Assembly: GCF_029688865.1 (NCBI RefSeq)
Contig: NZ_JARUKV010000028.1
Span: forward strand, 1 to 64,000
Source of the DNA: Natronococcus sp. A-GB7
GTDB taxonomy: Archaea; Halobacteriota; Halobacteria; Halobacteriales; Natrialbaceae
Direction of reading: 5' to 3'
DNA: 64,000 nt
A program made the translations under genes and the position numbers. Below, piece after piece: positions 51,530-61,126 of this stretch (positions are counted from its first letter, which is position 1; each line of letters starts with the position of its first letter). The notes beneath the pieces are model-generated. The model made no database searches, was not told the origin of the DNA, and saw nothing but the letters and a program-made list of their open reading frames with translations.

Positions 51530-51957
51530 TCGCCCTCGAGTCGCCAGCGTCGGTCCTCGCCGTCGTCCTCGTTCTCGAGCCCGTCCTCGAGGACGGCGCC
51601 CTCGAGTTCGAGGCCGCCCACCTCGTCGGCGTCGGCGGGGCGATCGGTGCCCTGTTGCGCTACGCCGTCTACCAGCAGCTCTCGGACGATCGGTATCCGT
51701 GGCCGACGCTGGTCGTCAACGTCGTCGGAAGCTTCGTCTTCGGAGCGGCGACCTTCGCGGGCGCGGGCGAGTCGGCGATCCAGTTCGTCGGGATCGGAAT
51801 CTGTGGCGCGTTTACGACGTTCTCGTCGTTCTCGGTCGAGACGGTCCAGCTCTACGAACGCGGGGATCGAAAGCTCGCGGTCGCGAACGCAGCGGGGAAC
51901 CTCGCGCTGTCGCTCGCGGCGATCGGGGTCGCCTGGGTCCTCGTTTCCGCGCTCTAG
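51526..51957 (+). CDS. crcB: Fluoride channel CrcB/Fluc, second subunit
   Basis: This 143-residue paralogue starts at GTG 51526 and overlaps the end of the first crcB. It has GVGGAIGALLRYAVYQQL, TLVVNVVGSFVFGA and CGAFTTFSSFSVETVQL, the Fluc pore region. Compared with the first subunit, it probably inserts in the opposite direction. It has a longer N-terminal segment with an extra hydrophobic stretch (about 7-20). Its stop overlaps the convergent UspA gene by four bases. Confidence 0.9.
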   Translation: MIALESPASVLAVVLVLEPVLEDGALEFEAAHLVGVGGAIGALLRYAVYQQLSDDRYPWPTLVVNVVGSFVFGAATFAGAGESAIQFVGIGICGAFTTFSSFSVETVQLYERGDRKLAVANAAGNLALSLAAIGVAWVLVSAL

Positions 51958-52391
51958 GCCTCGCCATCGTTGATCACCGTAACCGGGACGGCAGCCCGCC
52001 GAACGACCGTTTCGGCCACACTCCCCAGTAAGTACCTCGCGACGCCCTCGCGTCCGTGGCTGCCGAGGACGATCCCGTCGACACCCTGGTCGTCGGCGTA
52101 CTGAACGATGGTTCGAGCCGGATCGCCCGCTTCGACGGTCGTCTCGACCGTGACGTCGTCCGGCAGCGTCTCCTCGAGTCCCTCGAGGACGGCCTCGGCC
52201 TTCTCGCGTTCGGATTTGTACTCGTCGTCGGCCGTGTAGCCCGGATAGGCGCGCTGGCGGCTGTAGTCGGTCATCGGGTCGACGACGTACAGCAACGTTA
52301 GCTCGGCGTCGGGGAACTGCTCGCAGGCGTACTCGAGGGCGGCACGGGACGGACGGGAGCCGTCGACCGGGACGAGAACGTGCTGGCTCAT
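51954..52391 (-). CDS. Universal stress protein (UspA family)
   Basis: This 145-residue single-domain UspA protein starts VLVPVDGSRPSRAALEYA and carries VDGIVLGSHGREGVARYLLGSVAETVV, the nucleotide-binding G-2x-G-9x-G(S) region. Such proteins bind ATP and help in stress responses. It sits between the crcB pair and the MgtE gene and is on the strand opposite to crcB, so control is separate. Its stop overlaps the second crcB stop by four bases. Confidence 0.9.
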   Translation of the reverse strand: MSQHVLVPVDGSRPSRAALEYACEQFPDAELTLLYVVDPMTDYSRQRAYPGYTADDEYKSEREKAEAVLEGLEETLPDDVTVETTVEAGDPARTIVQYADDQGVDGIVLGSHGREGVARYLLGSVAETVVRRAAVPVTVINDGEA

Positions 52392-52457
52392 ACGATGACT
52401 ATTCGGTTCGGGCTACAAAAATGGAACCGACGACAAAAGAACGCGTGCGGACCGCGT

Positions 52458-53492
52458 TCAGAGCAGTTCGGCCAGCAGGACGGCCGCGAGCCCGAAGTAG
52501 ATCAGGAGCGCGGTGATGTCCTTGACCGTCGTGATCAGCGGGTCCGAGGCGGCTGCGGGGTCGAACCCGAGCTTGTTCATGATCCAGGGGATCACGTAGC
52601 CGACGACCGAGGCGACGACACAGACCGAAACGAGCCCGACGAAGACGACCGTCGCCAGCTCGAGGGCGTACGGCTCGTTGATCTGCCAGATGTAGGCCGC
52701 ACCGGCGCCGATAGTGCCGATGATGAGCCCGATCAACAGTCCGATCAGCCCCTCGCGGGCGAAGTGTCGCATCGCGTTTCGGTCGTCGATGTGCCCCAGC
52801 GCGAGCCCGCGAACGAAGATCGTCGACGCCTGCGTGCCGACGTTGCCGCCCATGTCCATGATGACGGGAACGAAGAAGGCGAGCGCGACGACGGCCTCGA
52901 GGGTGTCCTCGAACTGTTCGATGACGCCGCCGGCCATCAGTCCGCCGGCGAGGGCGACGATGAGCCACGGGAGCCGCAGCCGAAGGATCTTCGGGACCGA
53001 CGACTCGAGGATCGCCGAACTCCGGGAGCTCTCGACGTCAGCGAACGAGAAGCCCGCGCTCTTGAGGATGTCCTCGGTCGCCTCCTCCTCAACGACCTCG
53101 ATCATATCCTCGGTTCGGAGAACCCCGACGAGGAAGCCGTCGTCGTCGATAACGGGCAACGCGGGAAAGTCCCGCTCGGCGATCTCGTCGGCGGCGAACT
53201 CCGGATCGGCGTCGGCGTCGATCGTTACGAGGTCGGTTACCATGTGGTCCTCGACGACGTCGTCCTCGGGGGCGTTGAGCAGCTCCCGGAGAGACATGAC
53301 ACCGACGAGCCGACCCGCGTTGTCGGTGACGTACAGGTAGTAAACGGTGGTTTCGTCGGAAACCGGTTCGAAATCGCGGAAGTCGTCGATGGCGTGGCCG
53401 ACGAACGTCTCCTGAGTAACGGCCACGTACTCCTCGTCGGTCACCTCGCCCACACGGTCGGCGTGGAACTCGAGGTCGCTAGTCGCCTCCAT
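52458..53492 (-). CDS. CBS-domain MgtE-type magnesium transporter
   Basis: This protein has 344 residues from MEATSDLEFHADRVGE at 53492. An N-terminal pair of CBS domains (about 15-135: YLYVTDNAGRLVGVMSL; LPVIDDDGFLVGVLRTED) is followed by five transmembrane helices of the MgtE pore (about 170-344). The pore carries FFVPVIMDMGGNVGTQAS, the Mg-selectivity signature. The N-terminal MgtE_N superhelix of bacterial MgtE is absent. CBS domains gate the channel by Mg2+. A short overlapping ORF lies at its 5' end. Confidence 0.9.
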   Translation of the reverse strand: MEATSDLEFHADRVGEVTDEEYVAVTQETFVGHAIDDFRDFEPVSDETTVYYLYVTDNAGRLVGVMSLRELLNAPEDDVVEDHMVTDLVTIDADADPEFAADEIAERDFPALPVIDDDGFLVGVLRTEDMIEVVEEEATEDILKSAGFSFADVESSRSSAILESSVPKILRLRLPWLIVALAGGLMAGGVIEQFEDTLEAVVALAFFVPVIMDMGGNVGTQASTIFVRGLALGHIDDRNAMRHFAREGLIGLLIGLIIGTIGAGAAYIWQINEPYALELATVVFVGLVSVCVVASVVGYVIPWIMNKLGFDPAAASDPLITTVKDITALLIYFGLAAVLLAELL

Positions 53493-53646
53493 ACACCTCA
53501 CCCCGAACGTGCGATCGAAGCACTCCCGCGAACTCGCCCTCGAGCAGGTCGACTACCAGCTCCTCGAGCGTCCGACCGCGCTCGCGGACCGTGTCGTTGA
53601 TCGTCGTCTCGGCGCCGAACGGATTGCTGTGGTTGGTGTTCAGCAT
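53479..53646 (-). CDS. Short ORF overlapping the MgtE start
   Basis: This 55-residue ORF (MLNTNHSNPFGAETTINDTV...) overlaps the MgtE start by 14 bases and is in another frame. Its composition is acidic like real haloarchaeal proteins, and it has the RTLEELVVDLLEGEFAGVL helix. It may be translated as an upstream coupled ORF, but no homology supports a function. Confidence 0.35.
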   Translation of the reverse strand: MLNTNHSNPFGAETTINDTVRERGRTLEELVVDLLEGEFAGVLRSHVRGEVYGGD

Positions 53647-53849
53647 ACGCCACCGTATCGTTAGAGGTTTCTAAAAGAGATTTCGGACTATGTCTAAGGT
53701 TGAAATATATTCCCACGATATCCGAAGGCACACCTGCCCTGTGCGGTCGTTCGCCACACCGACATCTCGGACGGCGGGTCGCCGTCGAACCCCGACTGCT
53801 TGCTATCACTTCCCGATACGTTTAACAGTCGACTACGAAAGATACTGCT

Positions 53850-54419
53850 ATGAGCGTACGGGAGGAGTTCTGGTCGATCTACCGCGAGGCGCTGCCCATC
53901 CTGCTGATCGCCCTCGGCGGCGGCCTGTTCGCCGGGCTGGTACTCGAGGGGATGGTCGAAAGCGTCGAACGGTTTCCGGGGCTTCTGGTGATGATACCCG
54001 TCTTTCTGGCCACTCGAGGGAACGTCTACGGCGCGCTGGGCGGCCGGATTTCGAGCGGGCTCCACCAGGGGTTGATCGAACCGAAGTTCGAACGCGACCA
54101 GCGGCTCGTCAACGCCGTCACCGCCTCGTTTATCAACGGAATCGGGATCTCGCTCGTGATCGGCGTCATCACCTGGCTCGCACTGTTGCTCCTGGGCTGG
54201 GAGGTCGCCGCGCTGTACGAGCTGGTGGGCATCATGCTGATCGCCGGCGTCCTCACGTCGGTCGTGCTCATCTTCGGGCTGCTCGCGCTGATCTTCGCGG
54301 GCTTCAAGTACGGCTACGACCCCGACAACCTCGTCGGCCCCATCGTGACGACGCTGGGTGATATCTTCGGGATGGTGTTCATGCTGTTCGCGATCGGCCT
54401 CGTGGAGGTGCTCGTCTGA
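53850..54419 (+). CDS. Half-size MgtE-like magnesium transporter (first of a pair)
   Basis: This 189-residue membrane protein contains only the MgtE transmembrane fold with five helices. PGLLVMIPVFLATRGNVYGALGGRISS (about 44-70) holds the pore signature (P..L..RGN instead of P...DMGGN). There are no CBS or N domains. The stop TGA overlaps the next start ATG (TGATG), so the two half-transporters are translationally coupled and probably form a heteromer. The start at 53850 gives MSVREEFWSIYREALP. Confidence 0.87.
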   Translation: MSVREEFWSIYREALPILLIALGGGLFAGLVLEGMVESVERFPGLLVMIPVFLATRGNVYGALGGRISSGLHQGLIEPKFERDQRLVNAVTASFINGIGISLVIGVITWLALLLLGWEVAALYELVGIMLIAGVLTSVVLIFGLLALIFAGFKYGYDPDNLVGPIVTTLGDIFGMVFMLFAIGLVEVLV

Positions 54420-54997
54420 TGGTCGTTCCGCAGGGCTCACTCGGGAGCTGGGAGGTCCGCAGCATCGTCGGCAACATGTTCCCGCTGTTGATCGTCCTCT
54501 GCGTGATCGTCCTCTGGGCGGGAATCACCCTCGAGGAGGCCGAAGAGATGCTCGAGCAGTACGGCATCTTAGCGATCATGGTGCCGACGATGGTCGACAT
54601 GGGCGGCAACCTCGGTGCGATCCTGAGCTCGCGGCTCTCGACGCGGCTCCACCTCGGGACGACCGAGTTCGATCCCCGTGATCGCGAGCTGTGGGCGAAC
54701 GTCGGCGCCGTCCTCGCACTCGCGGCGACGATCTTTACCGCGCTGGCGTTCGGCGCCTACCTGCTCGGCGGACTCATCGGCTCGACGCTCCCGCTGTCGA
54801 CGCTGCTTTTGATCTCGCTGGTCAGCGGGATGTCCGTCGCCGTCATCGCGGTCCTGTTCAGCTTCGCGACGACCTACGCCTCCTACCGGCTGGGCGTCGA
54901 CCCCGACGACACGACGATCCCGGTCGTCACGAACGTCGTCGACGTCTTCGGGATGGTCATCTTCATCGGCGTCTCGGCGCTCGTGCTGGGCTTCTAA
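54419..54997 (+). CDS. Half-size MgtE-like magnesium transporter (second of a pair)
   Basis: This 192-residue partner of the preceding half-transporter has five helices and the intact pore motif ILAIMVPTMVDMGGNLGAILSS (about 50-71). It starts in the stop codon of the first gene. Together they provide two different pore halves where ordinary MgtE uses two identical ones. The nearby PhoU-TrkA_C gene (55356-56570, minus) may regulate them, based on cluster position only. Confidence 0.88.
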   Translation: MVVPQGSLGSWEVRSIVGNMFPLLIVLCVIVLWAGITLEEAEEMLEQYGILAIMVPTMVDMGGNLGAILSSRLSTRLHLGTTEFDPRDRELWANVGAVLALAATIFTALAFGAYLLGGLIGSTLPLSTLLLISLVSGMSVAVIAVLFSFATTYASYRLGVDPDDTTIPVVTNVVDVFGMVIFIGVSALVLGF

Positions 54998-55111
54998 GCC
55001 GGCTCGTCGGTTTTGAGCCGGAAGCGAACTCGGCGAGAAGAACGGATGTGTGCCGTCCGTCCGTCGAACGTCTGACTGAGTTTCAAGTGCCGCGGTGTGG
55101 GGGTTGTGTAC

Positions 55112-55195
55112 ATGGCAGTCGAATCGACTCGCGGCGAACGAACCCCACGAGACGCCTCCCGAAACGCATCCGAAGCGAGGCGGGCGGGCCGATGA
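55112..55195 (+). CDS. 27-residue leader-like ORF
   Basis: MAVESTRGERTPRDASRNAS...AGR ends in TGA at 55193-55195, overlapping the ATG of the next small ORF (GATGAG). The arrangement is typical of coupled translation. No function can be assigned and the call is tentative. Confidence 0.3.
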   Translation: MAVESTRGERTPRDASRNASEARRAGR

Positions 55196-55332
55196 GCTGG
55201 CTCGTCCGTGCGTTCCGAACCCGAGAGCGACGACACGCGACCGTTCCGCTGACGCTGGCGATCGTCGTCGTCGCGCTCGGCGTCCTGCTGTATCTCGAGC
55301 TCGTGACGGTGTTGCTCACGCACGCCGGCTAA
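55192..55332 (+). CDS. Small single-helix membrane protein
   Basis: This 46-residue ORF (MSWLVRAFRTRERRHATVP...) has a basic N-terminus and a hydrophobic helix of about 25 residues (LTLAIVVVALGVLLYLELVTVLL). It follows positive-inside logic. It overlaps the preceding short ORF by four bases and is close to the PhoU-TrkA_C gene end. The function is unknown. Confidence 0.5.
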   Translation: MSWLVRAFRTRERRHATVPLTLAIVVVALGVLLYLELVTVLLTHAG

Positions 55333-55355
55333 CTCGGGAGCGCACCGTCGAACGA

Positions 55356-56570
55356 CTACTCCGACCCTCGAGAGAGCTCCTCGAACGCCTCGGCGGCCGT
55401 GCGGGTCCCCTTCGCGATGAGCACGTCCCCGCCGTTGATCTCCGCGTCGGCGTCGCCGACCAGCAGCCACCCCTCCTCTGGACGACGGATGGCGATCACC
55501 GACATCGTCGGCTCCGTCTCCGGGACGCCGGCGTCGATCCTCGCCCCGTCGAGACCGCTCCCCGGCTCGACCTCGATCCGAGTGATGATCTCGTCGCTCT
55601 CCCCGACGGCCATGCCAACGACGGGATGAACCTCGATGTCGCGGAACACGCCCTCGCTGAGATCGATCGCCGCGTCGCTGATGACCTCCGTACTAGTGCC
55701 GAGTCGGATGAGTCCCCGCAGCGCGACCGGGTCGTGGGCGTCTGCCGCCGCTCGGAGCGTCCAGGCTTCGAACCGGGACTGCATCGCGTCGACCTCGACC
55801 TCGAGGTTCCGGACCTCCTCGGCCAGCGCCTCGCTGTCGAACAGCACGCTGCTGTAGGCCAGGTCGATCGCCAGCTCCGAGAGGTTCTTCATGTGGATGA
55901 TCGTGTCCACGGCCCGCTCGAGGTCGTCGATGTCCGGCGTCTCGACCGCAGGAACCTCGTAGGTCGCCCCGGTCAGCGTCTCGTACACCTCCTCGATCGC
56001 CGCGTCCGGGCCGCGAAGGAAGGCGACGTCGTCGGCCGCGACCGTCGTCGTCGGCCCGGGATTGAGCAGCCAGTCCTCGCCACGCCGGAGCGCGATCACG
56101 CGCACGCCGGTTTCGGACTCGAGGTCGATCTCGTCGAGCGTCCGACCCGCGTACGAGGAGTTCGCGTCGACGACGCCCCGGACCAGTACGCCGGCGGCCT
56201 CGGGCAGCGCCGCGCGCATCGCCTCGGGCAGTCCCATCTCCTCTAAGACGATCTTCGCGATGTCGCCGGCCGCGTCGCTGATCGTCCCCGTCGCGGCGAC
56301 GATCCCCAGCACCGGCGCGAGCTGCTCGGCGTCGGAGGGGTTTCGCGAAGCCATCAACAGCCCCATCCGGGCGCGCATCTCGAGGACGTCCATCTGACGC
56401 TCGAGGCGAAGCACCTCCCGAGCGAGGTCCTCGTTGCGGTGCAAGACGGCGGAGTAGGAGAGATCTATCAGTAACTCCGCGGTATCTTTCATCTCGACGA
56501 GCACGTCCTTGACGCTAACGGGCTCGTACTCGATCGACACCGGCGACGGCTCGTCCTCGAACGGATCCAT
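55356..56570 (-). CDS. PhoU-TrkA_C duplicated regulator
   Basis: This 404-residue protein has two similar halves, each a PhoU-like helical bundle plus a TrkA_C (RCK C-lobe) domain. Half one: VKDVLVEMKDTAELLIDLSYSAVL (about 18-41), then AGRTLDEIDLESETGVRVIALRR (about 138-160). Half two: IIHMKNLSELAIDLAYSSVLF, then GARIDAGVPETEPTMSVIAIRR. It lacks transmembrane helices. In haloarchaea such proteins lie beside cation transporters and are thought to gate them in response to ligands bound by TrkA_C. It faces the half-MgtE pair convergently. Confidence 0.88.
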   Translation of the reverse strand: MDPFEDEPSPVSIEYEPVSVKDVLVEMKDTAELLIDLSYSAVLHRNEDLAREVLRLERQMDVLEMRARMGLLMASRNPSDAEQLAPVLGIVAATGTISDAAGDIAKIVLEEMGLPEAMRAALPEAAGVLVRGVVDANSSYAGRTLDEIDLESETGVRVIALRRGEDWLLNPGPTTTVAADDVAFLRGPDAAIEEVYETLTGATYEVPAVETPDIDDLERAVDTIIHMKNLSELAIDLAYSSVLFDSEALAEEVRNLEVEVDAMQSRFEAWTLRAAADAHDPVALRGLIRLGTSTEVISDAAIDLSEGVFRDIEVHPVVGMAVGESDEIITRIEVEPGSGLDGARIDAGVPETEPTMSVIAIRRPEEGWLLVGDADAEINGGDVLIAKGTRTAAEAFEELSRGSE

Positions 56571-56681
56571 GCCCTAACCCACCCACCCGCGTCAAAAAAA
56601 CGTTTCCCGCCTCCGAGTCGTGAGTTCGCGAAACGACGCCTTCCGACACGGTTTTGGACCGGCACGGAGAACCCACGACCA

Positions 56682-58061
56682 ATGATCGACCGGAGCCTCC
56701 TGCGTGAGGACCCCGAAGCCGTCCGCGACGCGCTCGACAACCGAGGCGCCGACGTCGACCTCGACGAGCTGATCGAGATCGACGAGCGGTGGCGCGAACT
56801 GAAAGCCCGCGGCGACGAGCTGCGCCACGAGCGAAACCAGGTGACCGAACGGATCGGCTCGCTGGTCGCGAAGGGCAAACAGGACGAGAAAGACGAGGCG
56901 ATCGAGGAGTCGAAGGAGCTCAAAGCCGAGATCGAGGACGTCGAGGAAGAGGCGACCGAACTCGGTGACGAGCTCCGCGAGCGAATGCTCGAGATCCCAC
57001 AGATCCCCGACGAGAGCGTTCCGCTGGGGCTCGACGAGCGACACAACGTCGAGGACCGACGCTGGGGGTTCGACGACCTGCGCGTCGACGCCGACACCGT
57101 CACTCCCCACTACGAACTCGGCGAGGAGCTCGACATCATCGACGAGGAGCGCGGCGCCAAGACCACCGGGTCGGGCTTTTATTTCCTCAAGGGTGACGGC
57201 GCCCGCTTGGAGCACGCCCTGATCCAGTTCATGATGGATATCCACCGCGAGCAAGGGTACGTCGACCTCTTCCCGCCGGTGCCGGTCAAAAGCGAGTCGA
57301 TGCGGGGCACCGGCCAGCTCCCGAAGTTCGCCGACGACGCCTACCGGCTGGGTGGGAGCAACGAGGAAGCTTACGAGGACGACGACCTCTGGCTCTGCCC
57401 GACCGCCGAGGTCCCGGTCACGAACATGTACGCCGACGAGATCCTGCTCACGGACGACCTCCCGCTCAAACATCAGGCGTACACGCCGAACTTCCGGCGG
57501 GAGGCCGGCGAGCACGGCACCGAAACCCGCGGCATCGTTCGGGTCCACCAGTTCAACAAGGTCGAGCTCGTCAACTTCGTCGAGCCCGAGGACAGCTACG
57601 ACCGCCTCGAGGCGCTGCTCGACGAGGCCGAAGAGGTGCTGCGGCAGCTCGATCTTCCCTACCGCATCCTCGAGCTCTGTACCGGCGATCTGACCTTCGC
57701 CTCGGCGAAAACGTACGACATCGAGGTCTGGGCGCCCGGCGACGACATGGACGACGGCCCCGAGGTAGGCGGGCGCTGGCTCGAAGTCTCGTCGGCGTCG
57801 AACTTCGAGGACTTCCAGGCCCGCCGCGCCGGCCTGCGGTACCGACCCGAGCGCCACGAGTCGGCCGAGTACCTCCACACGCTCAACGCCTCGGGACTCG
57901 CCCTTCCTCGGGTTATGGTGGCGATCCTCGAGTACCACCAGAACGAGGACGGCACCGTGACGATCCCCGAGGCGCTGCGCCCCTACATGGACGGCCAGGA
58001 GGTCATCGAGGGCCACGAGAAGGTCGGCGAGAGCGCGCTCGGCGCGGGCGAGCGGGAGTAA
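56682..58061 (+). CDS. serS: Seryl-tRNA synthetase
   Basis: This 459-residue class II synthetase starts MIDRSLLREDPEAVRDAL, the standard coiled-coil tRNA-binding arm (about 1-110, with RGDELRHERNQVTERIGSL). Motif 2 is FRREAGEHGTETRGIVRVHQFNKVE (about 275-299), and motif 3 is ASGLALPRVMVAILEYHQNEDG (about 406-427). It is the common bacterial/eukaryal-type serS rather than the rare methanogenic one. It is divergent from the PhoU-TrkA_C gene, with about 110 bases between starts. Confidence 0.95.
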   Translation: MIDRSLLREDPEAVRDALDNRGADVDLDELIEIDERWRELKARGDELRHERNQVTERIGSLVAKGKQDEKDEAIEESKELKAEIEDVEEEATELGDELRERMLEIPQIPDESVPLGLDERHNVEDRRWGFDDLRVDADTVTPHYELGEELDIIDEERGAKTTGSGFYFLKGDGARLEHALIQFMMDIHREQGYVDLFPPVPVKSESMRGTGQLPKFADDAYRLGGSNEEAYEDDDLWLCPTAEVPVTNMYADEILLTDDLPLKHQAYTPNFRREAGEHGTETRGIVRVHQFNKVELVNFVEPEDSYDRLEALLDEAEEVLRQLDLPYRILELCTGDLTFASAKTYDIEVWAPGDDMDDGPEVGGRWLEVSSASNFEDFQARRAGLRYRPERHESAEYLHTLNASGLALPRVMVAILEYHQNEDGTVTIPEALRPYMDGQEVIEGHEKVGESALGAGERE

Positions 58062-58124
58062 GAGCGCTCGAACCGCAGTAAGTCCCGTTTCACCGCCCTC
58101 CACCCTGTTCTCGATCGTTTTTGA

Positions 58125-58535
58125 CTACTCTCGTGTCGCGTTCACCGGCTGAGTCGATCGCCCGGCGAGGGACGCGAGCACGGTCACAACTCCCGTTGTC
58201 GTGAACAGACCCACGATGAAACTCCGCCAGACCGACCCGGGCGGCGAGAGCGCGATACCGGCTGCGACGACGAGAACGGCCCAGCCGCAGATCACGAGTC
58301 CGCGACCGGTCGGCGACAGGTGGGTAAACCAGCTCCACGCAGCGAGGCCGCCCCTCGAGAACGCAAAGACCCAGCCACAGGTAAGCACTACCACCCCACC
58401 AACCCCGATCCAGAGCCACTCGATCGAACTCGTCTGACGGATCAGAAGGACGATCGGTGGAACGCCGAGCGCGGTCGAAACGAGGTCTCGACGCCTGATC
58501 TCGATTCGGCGGAGGGTGGCCCGAAGTCGGTTCAT
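58125..58535 (-). CDS. Four-helix membrane protein of unknown function
   Basis: This protein has 136 residues from MNRLRATLRRIEIRRRD at 58535; an ATG at 58712 would add 59 low-quality residues. Four hydrophobic segments are at about 20-38, 42-58, 74-92 and 98-125, separated by short loops (SRGGLAAWSWFTHL, SPPGSVWR). The N-terminus is strongly basic, suggesting a cytoplasmic start. No motif identifies a family. The region between it and EF-2 has no other supported gene. Confidence 0.68.
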   Translation of the reverse strand: MNRLRATLRRIEIRRRDLVSTALGVPPIVLLIRQTSSIEWLWIGVGGVVVLTCGWVFAFSRGGLAAWSWFTHLSPTGRGLVICGWAVLVVAAGIALSPPGSVWRSFIVGLFTTTGVVTVLASLAGRSTQPVNATRE

Positions 58536-58735
58536 GTAGCGTGTTTGATTGTTGGTGTTACAAACCTTCACTGACAGGGACTCCGAAGCGAGCGGGAGCA
58601 AGAAGACACCGTCTCGAGTTGGGCCGGGCGGTTGAGAAGTCGAGAAGCGGTAGCGAGAGTCAGGATCGGGAAGAACGGAAGAACCGCACAGAGAGAGAGA
58701 CGAGCGGTTCACACCTCGTGCGAACCGAATCGGCC

Positions 58736-60922
58736 TTAGATGTAGTCGATGATCTCGGGCAGCTCGAGCTTCATGCCCTTGCGCTCGCGGATCTCCATGA
58801 TCTTCTCGCGCTGGAGCGAGTCGGACATGACCTCGAAGCCGGCGTTCTCGGTGTTCCAGGAGGCACGACCCTCGGTCGCGGAGCGGATGTCGCTCGCGAA
58901 GCCGATCATCTCGCCGACAGGGGCGATCCCCTCGACGACCATCAGATCGCCTTCCTGGTACATGTCGTCGACGCGGCCACGACGACCCTGGATCTCGCCG
59001 GACGCGGCACCCATGTGGTCGTTTGGCACGTCGATACGGGCGTCCTGCATCGGCTCGAGCAGCTTGATCTTCCCGTCGATCAGCGCCTTGTGGAGCGCGT
59101 TTCGGGTCGCCGGGATGACCTGCGCCGGACCGCGGTGGATAGTGTCCTCGTGGAGCCTGGCGTCGTGCAGCCGGATGAGCGTCCCCTGCACCGGCTCGTT
59201 TGCGAGCGGACCGTTGTTGAGGGCGTCCTCGAATCCCTCGATCACGAGTTCCATCGTCTCGTTCAGGTGCTGGATACCCTTCGTGTCGTCGATGAGGATG
59301 TTCGTCCCGTGGATGTGCTCGACTTCCTGGGAGTCGTCTTTCTCCATGCCTGCGTCCTGCAGGGCTTCACGGCGCTCCTGTTCGGGCATATCCATCGACG
59401 CCTCGCCGAGCTGGATCGCCTCGACGAGTTCGTTCGACATCGGCTCGATAGAGACGTAGAAGCGGTTGTGGCGGTTCGGCGAGATGCCTTCGATCTCGTC
59501 GCTCGCCTGCTGGGGCTGCTCGCGGTAGACGACGATCGGTTCGCCGGTGATGACCGGGATCCCCTGGTTCTTCTCGATACGCTGAGTGATGACCTCGAGG
59601 TGGAGCTCACCCTGTCCGGAGATCAGGTGCTCGCCGGTGTCCTCGTTGATCTCGATCTGGATCGTCGGGTCCTCCTTGGAGACCTGTCGCAGCGTCTCGA
59701 TGAGCTTCGGCAGGTCGTCCATGTTCTGGGCCTCGACGGCCTTCGTGATGACCGGCTCGGAGATGTGCTCGATCGACTCGAAGGGCGTCATCTCGATCGA
59801 GGAAACCGTCGAACCGGCAATGGCGTCCTTGAGACCGGTGACGGCAGCGATGTTCCCGGCGGGAACGCGCTCGACTTCCTCGCGCTCGCCACCCATGTAG
59901 ATGCCGACCGACTGGATACGGTTCTTGCCGGCGGTCCCGGAGACGTACAGCTCCTGGCCCTTCTCGAGGGAGCCCGAGAAGACGCGACCGGAGGCGATCT
60001 CGCCCGCGTGGGGGTCCATCCCGATGTCGGTGACCATGAAGACGACCTCGCCGGTCTCGTCGACGAGACGCATCCCTTCCGCGAGCTCGGTTTCGTCGTC
60101 GCCGCGCCAGATGCGCGGGATACGACGGGGCTGGGCGTCGACGGGGTTCGGGAAGTGCTCACAGACCATGTCGAGCACGACGTCCGACAGCGGCGTTCGC
60201 TCGTGGAGCTCCTGGCGCTCGTCGCCGCGCTCGAGTTCCATGATGTCGCCGAAGTCCATCCCGGTGCGCTGCATCGACGGCATCGAAACGCCCCACTTGT
60301 ACAGCGCGGAGCCGAAGCCGACCGTGCCGTCCTCGACGGAGACGGTCCAGTCGTCGATGTCGTCCATATCCTCGGTCATCCCGCGGATGAGTTCGTTGAC
60401 GTCGTTGATGACCGAAACGAGTCGGCGCTGCATCTCCTCTGGTCCCTCCTGGAGCTCGGAGATGAGGCGGTCGACCTTGTTGATGAATAGGGTCGGCTTG
60501 ACGCCCTCGCGCAGCGCCTGGCGCAGAACCGTCTCGGTCTGGGGCATGGCACCCTCGACGGCGTCGACGACGACCAGCGCACCGTCGACGGCGCGCATCG
60601 CACGGGTGACGTCGCCACCGAAGTCGACGTGACCCGGCGTGTCGATGAGGTTGATGAGGTGATTCGTTCCCTCGTACTCGTGGGTCATCGAAACGTTTGC
60701 TGCGTCGATAGTGATCCCACGTTCCTGCTCGTCCTCCTCGGTGTCCATCGCGAGCTGCTCGCCGGCAGTCTCGTCGGAGATCATGCCCGCGCCAGCGAGA
60801 AGGTTGTCGGAGAGGGTCGTTTTTCCGTGATCGACGTGAGCGGCGATGGCGATGTTCCGGATGTTCTCCGGTTCGTCCATCAGCCGTTCACACTCTTGGA
60901 CGATCTTCTTGCGTCGGCCCAT
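58736..60922 (-). CDS. fusA: Translation elongation factor aEF-2
   Basis: This 728-residue archaeal EF-2 has G1 [20 protein letters not shown] (about 28-47), the [15 protein letters not shown] switch region, [28 protein letters not shown], and later domains with [15 protein letters not shown]. Domain IV has [20 protein letters not shown], with the His of IHRG as the expected diphthamide site. It drives ribosomal translocation. Length and motif order fit haloarchaeal EF-2. The gene is well separated from its neighbours and has no operon partner on its strand. Confidence 0.96.
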   Translation of the reverse strand: MGRRKKIVQECERLMDEPENIRNIAIAAHVDHGKTTLSDNLLAGAGMISDETAGEQLAMDTEEDEQERGITIDAANVSMTHEYEGTNHLINLIDTPGHVDFGGDVTRAMRAVDGALVVVDAVEGAMPQTETVLRQALREGVKPTLFINKVDRLISELQEGPEEMQRRLVSVINDVNELIRGMTEDMDDIDDWTVSVEDGTVGFGSALYKWGVSMPSMQRTGMDFGDIMELERGDERQELHERTPLSDVVLDMVCEHFPNPVDAQPRRIPRIWRGDDETELAEGMRLVDETGEVVFMVTDIGMDPHAGEIASGRVFSGSLEKGQELYVSGTAGKNRIQSVGIYMGGEREEVERVPAGNIAAVTGLKDAIAGSTVSSIEMTPFESIEHISEPVITKAVEAQNMDDLPKLIETLRQVSKEDPTIQIEINEDTGEHLISGQGELHLEVITQRIEKNQGIPVITGEPIVVYREQPQQASDEIEGISPNRHNRFYVSIEPMSNELVEAIQLGEASMDMPEQERREALQDAGMEKDDSQEVEHIHGTNILIDDTKGIQHLNETMELVIEGFEDALNNGPLANEPVQGTLIRLHDARLHEDTIHRGPAQVIPATRNALHKALIDGKIKLLEPMQDARIDVPNDHMGAASGEIQGRRGRVDDMYQEGDLMVVEGIAPVGEMIGFASDIRSATEGRASWNTENAGFEVMSDSLQREKIMEIRERKGMKLELPEIIDYI

Positions 60923-61126
60923 ATACCCCCCAATACCGGTAGCGGGGTCAAAAGGGTAGTGTTTCGTCGTCGGGGGGATTCGGCGCGTATCGTGCTCTGG
61001 AGCGACGAAAGACTAATTTGCGTGAGTGAATAGCACACAGTAATCCCCCTGTTCGATAGCGGACCGCGGTGAGGATCGACGACGGGCGTAAGAGCCATAC
61101 AGTCACGGCCCGTGATACGGCCACAC

